A stretch of DNA of 53,006 nt. Source: an uncultured Rhodospirillales bacterium (GTDB taxonomy: Bacteria; Pseudomonadota; Alphaproteobacteria; Azospirillales; Azospirillaceae). The notes beneath the pieces are model-generated. The model ran no database searches. It worked only from the letters and a program-made list of their open reading frames with translations, and was not told the DNA's origin. The stretch's first letter is position 1; every line of letters begins with the position of its first letter. This document shows positions 37,744-46,379 of this stretch, in pieces. A program made the position numbers and the translations under genes. The stretch is from positions 1 to 53,006 of the forward strand of contig CAIOBP010000187.1 in the NCBI GenBank assembly GCA_903856295.1, in the 5' to 3' direction.

Positions 37744-38700
37744 CTACAGTTCAAGCCCGCCCCCGTCCCTCAACACGGCTTCCGCCCCGGCGGTGAACCC
37801 GCCGCCCGCCCCGTGCAGCACCAGCCCGGGCGCCAGACGCGCCGGCGACGCCGCCCCCAGCCGGGCGGTGAGCACCACCCGTTTCGCCGCGCACCCGGCG
37901 CGCGGCCAGAGCGGAAACAGCACCAGCGCGCCGAACTCCTTATGCAACAACGCAATCGCTTCGTCCAGCCGGTCGGCCCGGTGAATCAGCGCGATCTGGC
38001 CGCGCGGACGCACCATCCTCGCGGCGGCGGCGATCCAGTCCGCAAGCTCCGCCTCCCCCTCGCCATTGGCCGCCGCCCGCGACGGATCGGGCGAAGGGGT
38101 GTGGGCGCCGGCTCGCAAATAAGGCGGATTGGCCATCACCCAATCAAAGGCCCCCGGCCTGAGTTCGGGCGGCGGGCAGCGCAGATCGCCGGTCACCACC
38201 CCCACCCGCCCCGTCACGCCATTGGCCGCGACGTTTGCCACGGCCAGCGCCGCCAGCCCGGGCTGGCGCTCAAGCCCGGTCACCGACACCGCCGGCAGGC
38301 GCGCGGCGAGGCAAAGCGCCGAGGCCCCGACCCCGGTGCCCAGTTCCAGCACCCGCTCGCCCGGCCGCGCCGCCACGGCGGCGGCCAGCAGCACGGCGTC
38401 GATGGCCACCCGGTAGCCCCGGCGCGGCTGCGCCAGCCTCACCCGGCCGCCGAGCAGGTGATCGAGGCTGACGTCCGGCGCACCCTGTCCGGAGTCGGCA
38501 TGATCCGCAGGCGCGATCAGCCGGCGGGCGGTCTCCACAGCCCCGCCTTCGACCATCAGGCGTTGCGGCGGGGCCCCCGAGGCGCCGTCGGAGGACAGCA
38601 TCGGGGCATCGAATGTCACAACTGCGATCCCGGCATCGGCGAGCCGCGCCTTCACCCGCGACAAGAGCACCGGATCGGTGGTAACTAGCAATTCCTGCAT
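37744..38700 (-). CDS. DUF2007 domain fused to a TrmN6-like methyltransferase
   Basis: Protein of 318 residues. Residues 1-65 match the small DUF2007 family (MQELLVTTDPVLLSRVKARL, then RLMVEGGAVETARRLI). Residues about 78-318 form a SAM-dependent methyltransferase like TrmN6 (LLGGRVRLAQPRRGYRVAID, SAM loop VLELGTGVGASALCLA, catalytic NPPY at 191-194). TrmN6 methylates A37 of tRNA-Val. From memory, related Rhodospirillales often encode the two parts as neighbouring genes, so this looks like a fusion. No stop, and no convincing internal start, is seen at the junction. It is divergent from the polyprenyl synthase gene, with 53 bases between. Confidence 0.8.
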   Translation of the reverse strand: MQELLVTTDPVLLSRVKARLADAGIAVVTFDAPMLSSDGASGAPPQRLMVEGGAVETARRLIAPADHADSGQGAPDVSLDHLLGGRVRLAQPRRGYRVAIDAVLLAAAVAARPGERVLELGTGVGASALCLAARLPAVSVTGLERQPGLAALAVANVAANGVTGRVGVVTGDLRCPPPELRPGAFDWVMANPPYLRAGAHTPSPDPSRAAANGEGEAELADWIAAAARMVRPRGQIALIHRADRLDEAIALLHKEFGALVLFPLWPRAGCAAKRVVLTARLGAASPARLAPGLVLHGAGGGFTAGAEAVLRDGGGLEL

Positions 38701-38753
38701 CTCGTGCCGTTCCGCATTGAGGCAGCGCGCTTGACCGCCGGGGGCGGCTTGCT

Positions 38754-39830
38754 ATGCTTGCGCTGTCGAAAGGCTGTCGTCAAAGACCGTTGGTGGAGAC
38801 CGACTTGGCGGTTGTAACAAATCTGGACCAGAAACGCCGTAAATCCCAGCAGACGCCGCTGGATGCCCTGGCCGATCTGGTCGCCGATGACCTTAAGGCG
38901 GTCAACGAGGTCATCATTCAGCGTATGCACTCGTCCGTCGACCTGATTCCGCAGTTGGCGAGTTACATCGTCTCGGCCGGCGGCAAACGGCTGCGCCCCC
39001 TGCTGACCCTGGCCGCGGCCCGGCTGTGCGGCTACAAGGGCACCAAGCATCTGGGGCTCGCCGCGGCGGTGGAGTTCATCCACACCGCGACCCTGCTCCA
39101 CGACGACGTGGTCGACGAGAGCGACCTGCGCCGCGGTCAGGCCTCGGCCAACGAGCTGTTCGGCAACAAGCCGAGCGTGCTGGTCGGCGACTTCCTGTTT
39201 TCCCGCGCCTTTCTGCTGATGACCGACGCCGGCATTCTCGAGGTGCTGCGGATTCTCTCCAACGCCTCGGCGGTGATCGCCGAGGGCGAGGTGCTCCAGC
39301 TCACCACCACCAACGACACCAACACCAGCGAGCAATCCTATCTCGAGGTGATTCGCGGCAAGACCGCCGCCCTGTTCGCCGCCGCCTGCCGGCTCAGCGC
39401 CGTGGTCGCCGAGCGTCCGGAGGCCGAGGCGGTGGCCCTCGACGATTACGGCCTCAATCTCGGCATCGCCTTCCAGCTGGTCGACGACGTGCTCGATTAT
39501 TCGGCGCTCCAGGCCCGGCTCGGCAAGACCGTGGGCGACGATTTCCGCGAGGGCAAGATCACCCTGCCGGTGATCCTCGCCTTCCGCCGGGGCAATGACG
39601 AGGAGCGGGAGTTCTGGCGCCGGGTGATGGAAGACCCGGAACAGCAGACCGAGGGCGATCTCGAACGCGCCATCGAACTGATGGCCCGCCACGCCACCCT
39701 GCGCGACACCGTCGACCGCGCCCGCCACTATGGCGCCATCGCCCGCGATGCCCTGGGCCTCTTTCCCGACAGCCCGGAGAAGCGCGCCCTGCTCGAGGTG
39801 ATCGATTTCGTGATCGAACGCGAATACTGA
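38754..39830 (+). CDS. ispB: polyprenyl (octaprenyl/decaprenyl) diphosphate synthase
   Basis: Trans-isoprenyl diphosphate synthase of about 358 residues. It builds the long side chain of ubiquinone or menaquinone. The first aspartate-rich motif is LLHDDVVDESDLRRG (about 115-127) and the second is FQLVDDVLDYS (about 245). The substrate-binding GGKRLRP is at about 77-83. The small residues before the first motif suit a long-chain product. The ATG at 38754 is listed, but a GTG at 38793 or a later start is possible because the first 17 residues are not conserved. It is followed 46 bases on by tRNA-Pro. Confidence 0.92.
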   Translation: MLALSKGCRQRPLVETDLAVVTNLDQKRRKSQQTPLDALADLVADDLKAVNEVIIQRMHSSVDLIPQLASYIVSAGGKRLRPLLTLAAARLCGYKGTKHLGLAAAVEFIHTATLLHDDVVDESDLRRGQASANELFGNKPSVLVGDFLFSRAFLLMTDAGILEVLRILSNASAVIAEGEVLQLTTTNDTNTSEQSYLEVIRGKTAALFAAACRLSAVVAERPEAEAVALDDYGLNLGIAFQLVDDVLDYSALQARLGKTVGDDFREGKITLPVILAFRRGNDEEREFWRRVMEDPEQQTEGDLERAIELMARHATLRDTVDRARHYGAIARDALGLFPDSPEKRALLEVIDFVIEREY

Positions 39831-39876
39831 CCCTTGCGGCCGGCGGATAAAGCCGTTATATACCCGCTGCCCCGGT

Positions 39877-39953
39877 CGGAGAGTAGCTCAGCCTGGTAGA
39901 GCACTGCTTTCGGGAGGCAGGGGTCGCAGGTTCGAATCCTGTCTCTCCGACCA
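39877..39953 (+). tRNA. tRNA-Pro (anticodon CGG)
   Basis: A 77-base cloverleaf with encoded CCA. The acceptor is CGGAGAG/CTCTCCG with discriminator A. The D arm is GCTC/GAGC, the anticodon stem CTGCT/GGCAG carries loop TTCGGGA (anticodon CGG, codon CCG), and the T arm is GCAGG-TTCGAAT-CCTGT. The C1-G72 pair is typical of bacterial tRNA-Pro. The low-GC island begins after it, with an integrase 205 bases downstream, so it is the likely integration site. Confidence 0.97.
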
Positions 39954-39955
39954 AC

Positions 39956-39990
39956 AAAAAGCCCAGATCCCTTGAGGTTCTGGGCTTTTT
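39956..39990 (+). terminator. Rho-independent terminator after tRNA-Pro
   Basis: A perfect 12-bp stem aaaaagcccaga/tctgggcttttt (39956-39967 with 39979-39990) with an 11-base loop, ending in a T run. It starts 2 bases after the tRNA CCA. Confidence 0.93.
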
Positions 39991-40135
39991 GCTGTCTGTG
40001 GATGCGTCCAAATGGGGTAGTGAAGGGCTAATGCAGTGCCCTGCCCAGCCCAAAGCCCCTCCAAAAATCCCAAAGGAATCGGGCCTCACTCTTTTGTTGA
40101 CCGTCCAAGGTAGTGCAACTTTAATGCAGGGGTTG

Positions 40136-40156
40136 GAGCACTGCTTTTTGGGGGCA
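40136..40156 (+). repeat. copy of the tRNA-Pro anticodon arm in front of the integrase
   Basis: Bases 40136-40156 match tRNA-Pro bases 39899-39919 at 18 of 21 positions, including 12 in a row (gagcactgcttt). The match covers the end of the D stem and the anticodon arm. It ends 2 bases before the integrase ATG at 40159. It could be an attachment-site relic or an integrase-binding site. Confidence 0.55.
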
Positions 40157-40158
40157 CA

Positions 40159-41414
40159 ATGGGTAATAAACCTTACCAACTATTTCAGCGAAAAGGTTCG
40201 TCGAAATGGTATTGCCGGTTTAGTATTCCGGAACAGGGGCAGTTTCAAAAATCCCTAAAAACAGAAGATGAAGCCGAGGCCGACAAACTTGCAATGTTGG
40301 CCTATATGCGGGCAACGGTTCGCGCCGAACAAGGGCAGTCAATTCGGGAGAGAACTTTCGCCGATGTTGCGGAAGAGTTTATAGCCAAGATCGAGAAAGA
40401 TGTTGCGAACAAGGAAAAGAAAGATATTTTGCTTCACGTTGATGTTCCAACCATAAAAAGATATTTTATTGAATTTTTCAAAAACAAGCCTATCGATGCG
40501 ATAAAAGAAAAAGATATCGCTGCATATATAGAGTGGCGTAAATCATATTGGGTTTCCGGTCCCGGAAAAGATATTAAGACGATAACTTACAAGCGTGCCG
40601 GCAGGATTGTATCGCGGCCAACGCCAAAAGATCGTCAGAACACATCATACAGCCGAATTCGTCGCGAAATTGTGCTACTTAAGCAGATTTTAAGGCAGGC
40701 CGTTAATTGGGGATTTTTACCAGCACAACTTATGCCGGAGATAAAACTTGACCGCCAAAAGATAGCCCAAGGCCGGGGTTCACTTTGGAAGAGTTCAAAA
40801 GGCTTCACAAAATGGCTGAAGACAAGGTTGGCGACGCAAAGGTATTTTCACATTTATGGCGTGATCGCGTTAAGTTAATGGCGTTCATTACAATTGCAGG
40901 ATATTCCGGATTAAGACCTGGAGAAATTTTCAATTTAAATTTTGGCGATATTATTGGGCTTGAAAAAGCAAGAGCGGAACATTGGAAAAATCACGACATA
41001 AGGATAAGAGTAAGGGGGAAAACAGGAGGCAGAACGATTGTTGCAAAAGTTAATGTTGTCGCCCCACTTAGAATGCTCGGTGAATTATGGTTTAACGATT
41101 TCGACAGAGAACCGGAAGATATGGACCCCGTATTTTTTAATGATGATGGCAGTAGAATGAAGTCCATAAAGAAGGGCGTCGGCAGTTTACTAAAAGCCGC
41201 TGGATTAGAAAAAGATCATACAGGAGCACGAAGGACAGCATATTCGTTTCGACATTTTTATATCACGATGCAGTTAATTCACGGAGTTGACATATATTTG
41301 GTCGCAAAAAATGCCGGAACAAGTTCGGATATGATCCACAGATTTTACGGACATGCCGAGATAGAAAAAATGGCAGATGAATTACGCCCCGAGTGGGATC
41401 ATCCTATGGCGTAA
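40159..41414 (+). pseudogene. tyrosine recombinase/phage integrase, frameshifted
   Basis: Site-specific tyrosine integrase split in two frames. The first frame (from ATG 40159) gives the arm-binding and SAM-like core-binding domains (FADVAEEFIAKIEKDVANKE, SRIRREIVLLKQILRQAVNW). The second (through 41414) gives the catalytic domain, with Arg in GYSGLRPGEI, the SFRHFY box, and the Tyr in DMIHRFYGH. Adding one base in the G run at about 40775-40778 joins them as GRGFTLEEFKRLH, a natural continuation. This could be an inactivating slip, an assembly error in a homopolymer, or rarely a recoding event. Position beside tRNA-Pro marks it as the island's integrase. Confidence 0.85.
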
Positions 41415-41537
41415 GACGAACACGACATGTAGACGCACAGCAGTTCATCCGGTCATTAAGAAATCTATCCCGCTCCGCCAATTCTTAAAAATTGTTAAAG
41501 CCCGATCTCCGGATAATATGCAACAGATTAAGTGAAG

Positions 41538-42227
41538 TTATAATGCGGCAGATTGTGCAATGTCTCGAACGCTGGCATAGCCCGAACGCTTGACGATGTT
41601 TAATACGCTGCTTCCGTTCCATGCACCGCCGCGACGTGTTGCAACGCCACGGTTATTAAGAGCGTCGGCGATTTTGTGCACGCTGTAAACACCACAGCGA
41701 ACAACGTCTCGGATCGCCGGTAAAACGTTGGATGCGTGGGTATCGGCTTGGGCGATTAAAGTCCGCCGTGCCTTCGCTTGTGCATCTGCGAGATTTTTTC
41801 GATTTCCGAGGAGAACTCCGCGAGCACGGGCGGCTTGCAATGCTGCCTTTGTGCGTTCGCTAATCATTTTTGCCTCGTGCTCTGCAAACACTGCGACAAT
41901 CTGTAGCATCATCCGATCTGCTTGTGGCATATCACAGGCGGCAAATTCTGCCCCGCTATCCAAAAGTGCCGAGACGAACGCGACGTTGCGGGCAAGCCGG
42001 TCGAGTTTGGCGATCACGATTGTGCTCTTTGTTTTGCGCGCCAACGCGATCGCTTTTTTTAATTCCGGTCGATCACAATTTCGTCCGCTCTCTATCTCTA
42101 TGAACTGTCCAACGAGTTCGTGGCCGGCTGTATGGGCTTGCACCGCTGAAATTTGTGCTTCTAATCCCAATCCACTACGGCCCTGTCTTAAAGTTGAAAC
42201 TCGGATATACGAGACATAACGGGACAT
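41538..42227 (-). CDS. serine recombinase (resolvase/invertase family)
   Basis: Recombinase of 229 residues. The resolvase catalytic domain starts SRYVSYIRVSTLRQGRSGLG, with nucleophile Ser10 in RVST. Catalytic arginines and the dimer helix are in IAKLDRLARN and ISERTKAALQAARARG. The C-terminus holds a DNA-binding helix-turn-helix (KIADALNNRGVATRRGGAW). The ATG at 42227 has GGAGG 5 bases upstream, which decides it over a GTG at 42239. It is divergent from the 652-residue gene; the 180-base gap between them should hold promoters for both and possibly its own crossover sites. Confidence 0.92.
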   Translation of the reverse strand: MSRYVSYIRVSTLRQGRSGLGLEAQISAVQAHTAGHELVGQFIEIESGRNCDRPELKKAIALARKTKSTIVIAKLDRLARNVAFVSALLDSGAEFAACDMPQADRMMLQIVAVFAEHEAKMISERTKAALQAARARGVLLGNRKNLADAQAKARRTLIAQADTHASNVLPAIRDVVRCGVYSVHKIADALNNRGVATRRGGAWNGSSVLNIVKRSGYASVRDIAQSAAL

Positions 42228-42407
42228 TTCGGCCTCCACTATATGTAGATGTGCCGATTATACGACCGTCGGAGAAATTGATCATCCGAAGAGTGGTGCT
42301 GGCGTTGAAAATGTGGATGGCATCGGCCTTGCATTACTCTGCGGGCATTAACGGCAACAAGCACTTTGTTCCTACCAATCGCAATCGAACCTACGGGAGT
42401 AATTAAA

Positions 42408-44366
42408 ATGTCTGCTATCTCTCTCCGTGCTGCCGCTCTGTCCATGTCTTCACTCGTGGACACCACTTATACCACCACTACCGGCATCGGTGGCGTGGTG
42501 GCCGCTAACCTTAACACCCGGACGACTTCGTTTGGCCGGTCGGGAGGCTTTTCGGCTCCGGCGAAGGGTGGCAAGGGTGAAACATTTGGCGAGCAAAGAT
42601 TTACCGGCCATGGTGGTGGCGGTGGATCGGATGGCGGCGACGATGGCGGCGACGGTGGGGACGCCGTAGAGTTCGTCCTGCAACAACGTATCCGGCTGTT
42701 CGACATCCTCGGCGACATCGATAATCGGAAGGATACAGTTAAACTCTCCCGCAAGGAAATCGACGAACTAACCGTGCAGGGCCTCGAAGTCTGCTTCGTC
42801 ACGACCGAGCGTGCGCGGGTCGATAAAGCCGTGCTTGCCGAACTAATCGCGACTTATCCGAAGCGGGTTAGCGAGACCTCTATTAACAACCCTGCGATCC
42901 TCGTCGTGCATGGTGAGTTTAACGTGTCCGCTGCGCAACTCTCGATCTACGCAAATATTCTACAACGTGCACACGATGGTATCGACGGCACTGGCCGGGC
43001 GATGACGACGGACGAACTTGGGGCGGCACTCCGGAAAACGTTGATGGGATTTTACCGGAAACATTGCTTGAAGAGCGACGGGACGGCAAAAAGCAAGGCT
43101 GCACAAAACGAGCCCTTCACGCTTGATGGACCGTTCCGGACGACCGCGTTTGATGGTCTTGATGGTATTTTCATTGTTAGGCTCGCTGTTAATAATGGTA
43201 TCGCCGAAGCGCAAAAGTTTAACCTTGAAACACCCGTCGTAGAACCGGCGTGGGCTGAATATGAAGAGACGGAAGCGGACGATGCTAATTCGCCGCCAGC
43301 AGCAACATCGCCACCCTCGACCGTACACGCCACTACGCCACCCGCTGCCCTCGATCACGACGTCATCGTTCGGCAGGAACTTGCGGCCATCATTCGTGCC
43401 GGCACTGCACAGAATTACAATGCGATGGCAAAGGCGTTAAACGCGGCAGGCATTACGACCGCTCGCGACAAAGCATGGTATGCCGGCACGCTGAAGAACG
43501 CCCTCGACCGTTGGGGCTACGGCAGCGTGGCGGAATTCGTCGCTGCTCACGCTGACGATACCGTCGTTGCGACCGTTCCGAACGGTGATGATGACGATCC
43601 GGAGGGCGGTCCGGACGACGGTGGAAACGGGGGTGGGCAGCCCGCACCGACCAACGACGGAACCGTGATGACACCGTTCGCTGGAGGTTTTGGGCTGTGG
43701 GGCTATGGCGAGGTAAAAATGCCCGACACGATCCGATATCAAGAAAATTCCGTTATCGATCCCAACCTTATACCGTCCAAAAATATTTACCTCGAAGCGG
43801 TGGCCGAGCCTTGGGATGTAAACATAACGCTGGAAGGCGATACGGTTGTTTCGCTTGTCGATGTCATGATGACGGCGTACAGAAAACGCTATGTCGGAAC
43901 GCGGCGTAAGATTGATAATTCGAGTGCTCGGAACGGAATGAAGACATATTTTGACCTCTATGTTAAACCGGACGGAGCGGAAATTCGGATCGGCGTTCTT
44001 GGTGGTGATCCGCTGCTTGTCCAAGAAGTAGAAGGTTTTTCGACGACCGGAGCGGATTACAGAACGAGCCGCCGCGTGATCGAGATCGATGCCTTCGAAC
44101 TTGCGGAAACGTTCGCAACAATAACGGCTAACAGCGAGACGCTCGGATTTTATGCTAACGGGCTGAAAAATATCAAGGAAGCGATGAAAACGCCTGTTGA
44201 CGTTGTGCTTCGAGGTTCGATGGAGGGGTTGCAATTGGTCGCTGGAAATCGGCAAGTTGCATATCTCGGAAACGAGCGGATGAACGTTGTTAAAAACCGA
44301 GACGGCCAGCCCGCTGCGAAAATTCGGGTGCGGAAGGCTACAGGACGGAAACCGAAAGGCGATTGA
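42408..44366 (+). CDS. 652-aa unknown multidomain protein with a recombinase-like HTH segment
   Basis: I recognise no full-length family. Layout: a Thr/Ser-rich start; a Gly/Asp linker (about 68-86); a globular domain (about 87-275); a Pro/Thr linker; a segment at about 335-380; a second Asp/Gly linker (about 393-420); and a C-terminal alpha/beta domain (about 435-652) with a basic tail (RVRKATGRKPKGD). The middle segment reads ALNAAGITTARDKAW...GYGSV and resembles ALNNRGVATRRGGAW...GYASV in the divergent serine recombinase. I infer a DNA-binding helix-turn-helix. It starts at ATG 42408 and ends 2 bases before the transglycosylase-like gene, so the two are probably partners. GC is higher than in the genes that follow. 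Confidence 0.75.
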   Translation: MSAISLRAAALSMSSLVDTTYTTTTGIGGVVAANLNTRTTSFGRSGGFSAPAKGGKGETFGEQRFTGHGGGGGSDGGDDGGDGGDAVEFVLQQRIRLFDILGDIDNRKDTVKLSRKEIDELTVQGLEVCFVTTERARVDKAVLAELIATYPKRVSETSINNPAILVVHGEFNVSAAQLSIYANILQRAHDGIDGTGRAMTTDELGAALRKTLMGFYRKHCLKSDGTAKSKAAQNEPFTLDGPFRTTAFDGLDGIFIVRLAVNNGIAEAQKFNLETPVVEPAWAEYEETEADDANSPPAATSPPSTVHATTPPAALDHDVIVRQELAAIIRAGTAQNYNAMAKALNAAGITTARDKAWYAGTLKNALDRWGYGSVAEFVAAHADDTVVATVPNGDDDDPEGGPDDGGNGGGQPAPTNDGTVMTPFAGGFGLWGYGEVKMPDTIRYQENSVIDPNLIPSKNIYLEAVAEPWDVNITLEGDTVVSLVDVMMTAYRKRYVGTRRKIDNSSARNGMKTYFDLYVKPDGAEIRIGVLGGDPLLVQEVEGFSTTGADYRTSRRVIEIDAFELAETFATITANSETLGFYANGLKNIKEAMKTPVDVVLRGSMEGLQLVAGNRQVAYLGNERMNVVKNRDGQPAAKIRVRKATGRKPKGD

Positions 44367-44368
44367 CG

Positions 44369-45904
44369 ATGATCGATTATGGCGCGCTGCACGAAAAGCA
44401 TTGGGCGCAACTTATCCCAGCAGTATCGCCGTCGTATAACACAGCGTGGGTAAAAGCCTCGAACTCGGACCGACCGCTACGGAACAATATAATACAAGAT
44501 GACCTTAATTTCCTTAAGCGGTCGAGCCCATTATTTTACCTCGACAAAGTTTTGTATAGTGCTGGTTTAGCAGCAGGTAAAAAAGACTATGACCTTGTAA
44601 AAGATAAGGCGGGGCACGACGCGGAATTAACCGGCGATAGTGGTGGCTATCAAGCGGCAACGGGAACCCTTAAATGGGCAATGCGCGAGTGGCTTGAAAA
44701 CTTACTCCCGTTCACAGAAGAATATTGTGATTTTTGTCCAATTGCGGATTTACCGACTTCGGCTATCGCTAACAATCCCGACGATGATGATGATGATGAT
44801 GACGGCGAGGAGGCGAAGCCCGCCCGCAAACCGTTTAAAAATCATGTTGATCGTCTCATGATGAATAACGGATTTGATCCAACAATCGCGGAAAATCCAA
44901 ATGAAACTTTGCATACGCTAATCACCAAAAATAAACTTTCGCCGGAATTTAACACCTGTTTATGGTATACAAAATATAACACCGAATGGATATTGGCGAA
45001 TAAAAATCCAGATGCAAACACCAAGTGGCTTAATGTTATACAAGGTATTGGATTGGACGAAAGCGAGGCGTGGCTTAAAGAAATGATAAATTATCCGTTG
45101 GATGGAATGTGCTTCCCTGCGCAGCATCTTACACGAATGGAGCAAACGCTAAACGCCATATCAAGGCTTTGGGACGGCGGAATGCTTGGAAAATACAAAC
45201 GTTTGCATTTTCTTGGAACCGGACAAGCACAAAACTTTGTTGTATATTCCGAGGTTCTTAAGCAAATTCAAAAACATGTAAATCCGGATATATCCTGCAC
45301 AGGAGATGTATCATCAGCAGTTTACGAAACCAAACAAGGCAACATGGCTGTTGGATTTACGATAGGAAATGGCGAATGGGCTGTGCAGCGAATTCATGCA
45401 AGCAAGCCGGCGGCACTTAAGGAAGGCCAAAAAAAGGAGCCGTCCGAACTGGCTAATATGCCGCCGAATACCAATCTTGAAGAAGCATTATTACATCTTT
45501 GGAAAAAGCGATATTTTGGGGGAACGAGAGTAGCAAAAGGTTGGATCGAAACGGACAGTTTAGTTTACCGCAACGACGACCCGAGATTTTTTGTGAGAAC
45601 GGAGATTGCAAAGTTATTAACTGTTTCCGATATTTTCGATCTAAGTCGAGGCAAGCACGGAACGGATAATCTTGCATACCTTTATATGTATAACCATAAT
45701 CTACAAGTTTATGCACAAAGCGTTTATACAGCCCTGCAATATAGTGATGCCGCCCATCCAATGTTTACGAGCCCAACATTGGAAAAAGTAAAAATGGCGA
45801 TACGAAATGTTTTTGAAAGCCCGCCCGAAGATCGCCTTGATTATATTTTTGTTAACCGAAAAGAATTGAATATTCCGGACTGGATAAACGGAAAATCGAG
45901 GTGA
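44369..45904 (+). CDS. tRNA-guanine-transglycosylase-like protein (DpdA-type, 7-deazaguanine insertion candidate)
   Basis: Protein of 511 residues with the order of motifs of the TGT fold: GDSGGYQ (residues 89-95, base-binding Asp as in TGT DSGGFQ), ADLPTSA (compare DIPT in archaeal TGT), NVIQGIG (222-228, compare IVQGG), YPLDG, LHFLGTG (279-285), Asp313 in CTGDVSS at the nucleophile position, and a late HNLQVYAQS like TGT HNL-x-Y. The zinc cysteine set of tRNA TGTs is not seen. Known relatives (DpdA) exchange guanine in DNA for preQ0-type bases in phages and islands. RNA as substrate is not excluded. A poly-Asp loop lies at about 137-146. No preQ0 synthesis genes are nearby. The ATG at 44369 has AAAGG upstream. 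Confidence 0.78.
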   Translation: MIDYGALHEKHWAQLIPAVSPSYNTAWVKASNSDRPLRNNIIQDDLNFLKRSSPLFYLDKVLYSAGLAAGKKDYDLVKDKAGHDAELTGDSGGYQAATGTLKWAMREWLENLLPFTEEYCDFCPIADLPTSAIANNPDDDDDDDDGEEAKPARKPFKNHVDRLMMNNGFDPTIAENPNETLHTLITKNKLSPEFNTCLWYTKYNTEWILANKNPDANTKWLNVIQGIGLDESEAWLKEMINYPLDGMCFPAQHLTRMEQTLNAISRLWDGGMLGKYKRLHFLGTGQAQNFVVYSEVLKQIQKHVNPDISCTGDVSSAVYETKQGNMAVGFTIGNGEWAVQRIHASKPAALKEGQKKEPSELANMPPNTNLEEALLHLWKKRYFGGTRVAKGWIETDSLVYRNDDPRFFVRTEIAKLLTVSDIFDLSRGKHGTDNLAYLYMYNHNLQVYAQSVYTALQYSDAAHPMFTSPTLEKVKMAIRNVFESPPEDRLDYIFVNRKELNIPDWINGKSR

Positions 45905-46241
45905 TCTCGGGTTAAAACCTTTGCACGGCAAACTTTTATGGTGGCGACAGCGGTGGCGGCTGCCACCGCTGTCTTCGTGCTGGTAGCGTGGTAAGCGGCC
46001 ACGCTGCCGATGTGCAGCCGCCTCGGGAAATCATGCCAGCGGCGTTCCTACACGATTTTAGCAGCGCGGCAGATCGCTACCAACGTCGCCGTGTCCGCTG
46101 CTGCCGCTCGTGCCGGTTTGGTAAAAAAATCAACGCTTTGGTAAAAAAGAAAGTCGACATTTTATAGCACCGAAAGCATCATAATAAGGTCGCGAATGAT
46201 TTTGATCGTGGCAACCAAACTTTTTTATAAAGGAAATAGAA
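45905..46241. ncRNA. structured intergenic region, candidate RNA
   Basis: A GC-rich 200-base patch between AT-rich genes. Two strong hairpins stand side by side: 45946-45957 with 45962-45973 (12 bp perfect, loop ggct) and 45982-45991 with 45999-46008 (10 bp with one G-T pair). Further on, tttggtaaaaaa occurs twice, 20 bases apart (46117-46128, 46137-46148). No open frame fits. The hairpins lack a T run, so a simple terminator is not the whole story. A small RNA or a processing/regulatory element downstream of the transglycosylase-like gene is possible. Confidence 0.4.
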
Positions 46242-46379
46242 ATGGATATTAAAGGCACTACACAGAGATTATATTGGTTTGATTGGGCATTATACGCTTG
46301 CGACGACGATCCGGAATTTACAGAAACAGACGAGTTTCGAGACGATCCGGATTATATGCCGGACGAGTGGTTATCGTGA
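46242..46379 (+). CDS. small acidic protein, 45 aa
   Basis: A 45-residue protein starting MDIKGTTQRLYWFDWALY and then very acidic (CDDDPEFTETDEF, then RDDPDYMPDEWLS), with about a third Asp/Glu. AAGGAA lies 8-10 bases before the ATG. Its stop overlaps the next ATG by one base (TGATG). I recognise no family. Highly acidic small proteins of mobile elements sometimes mimic DNA to block restriction, but that is only a suggestion here. Confidence 0.6.
   Translation: MDIKGTTQRLYWFDWALYACDDDPEFTETDEFRDDPDYMPDEWLS

Noticed and set aside
43437-44255. Antisense open frame of 272 codons inside the 652-aa gene
   Set aside because: The sense gene has a good start, coupled downstream gene and sensible domains; the antisense product shows no family or ribosome site.
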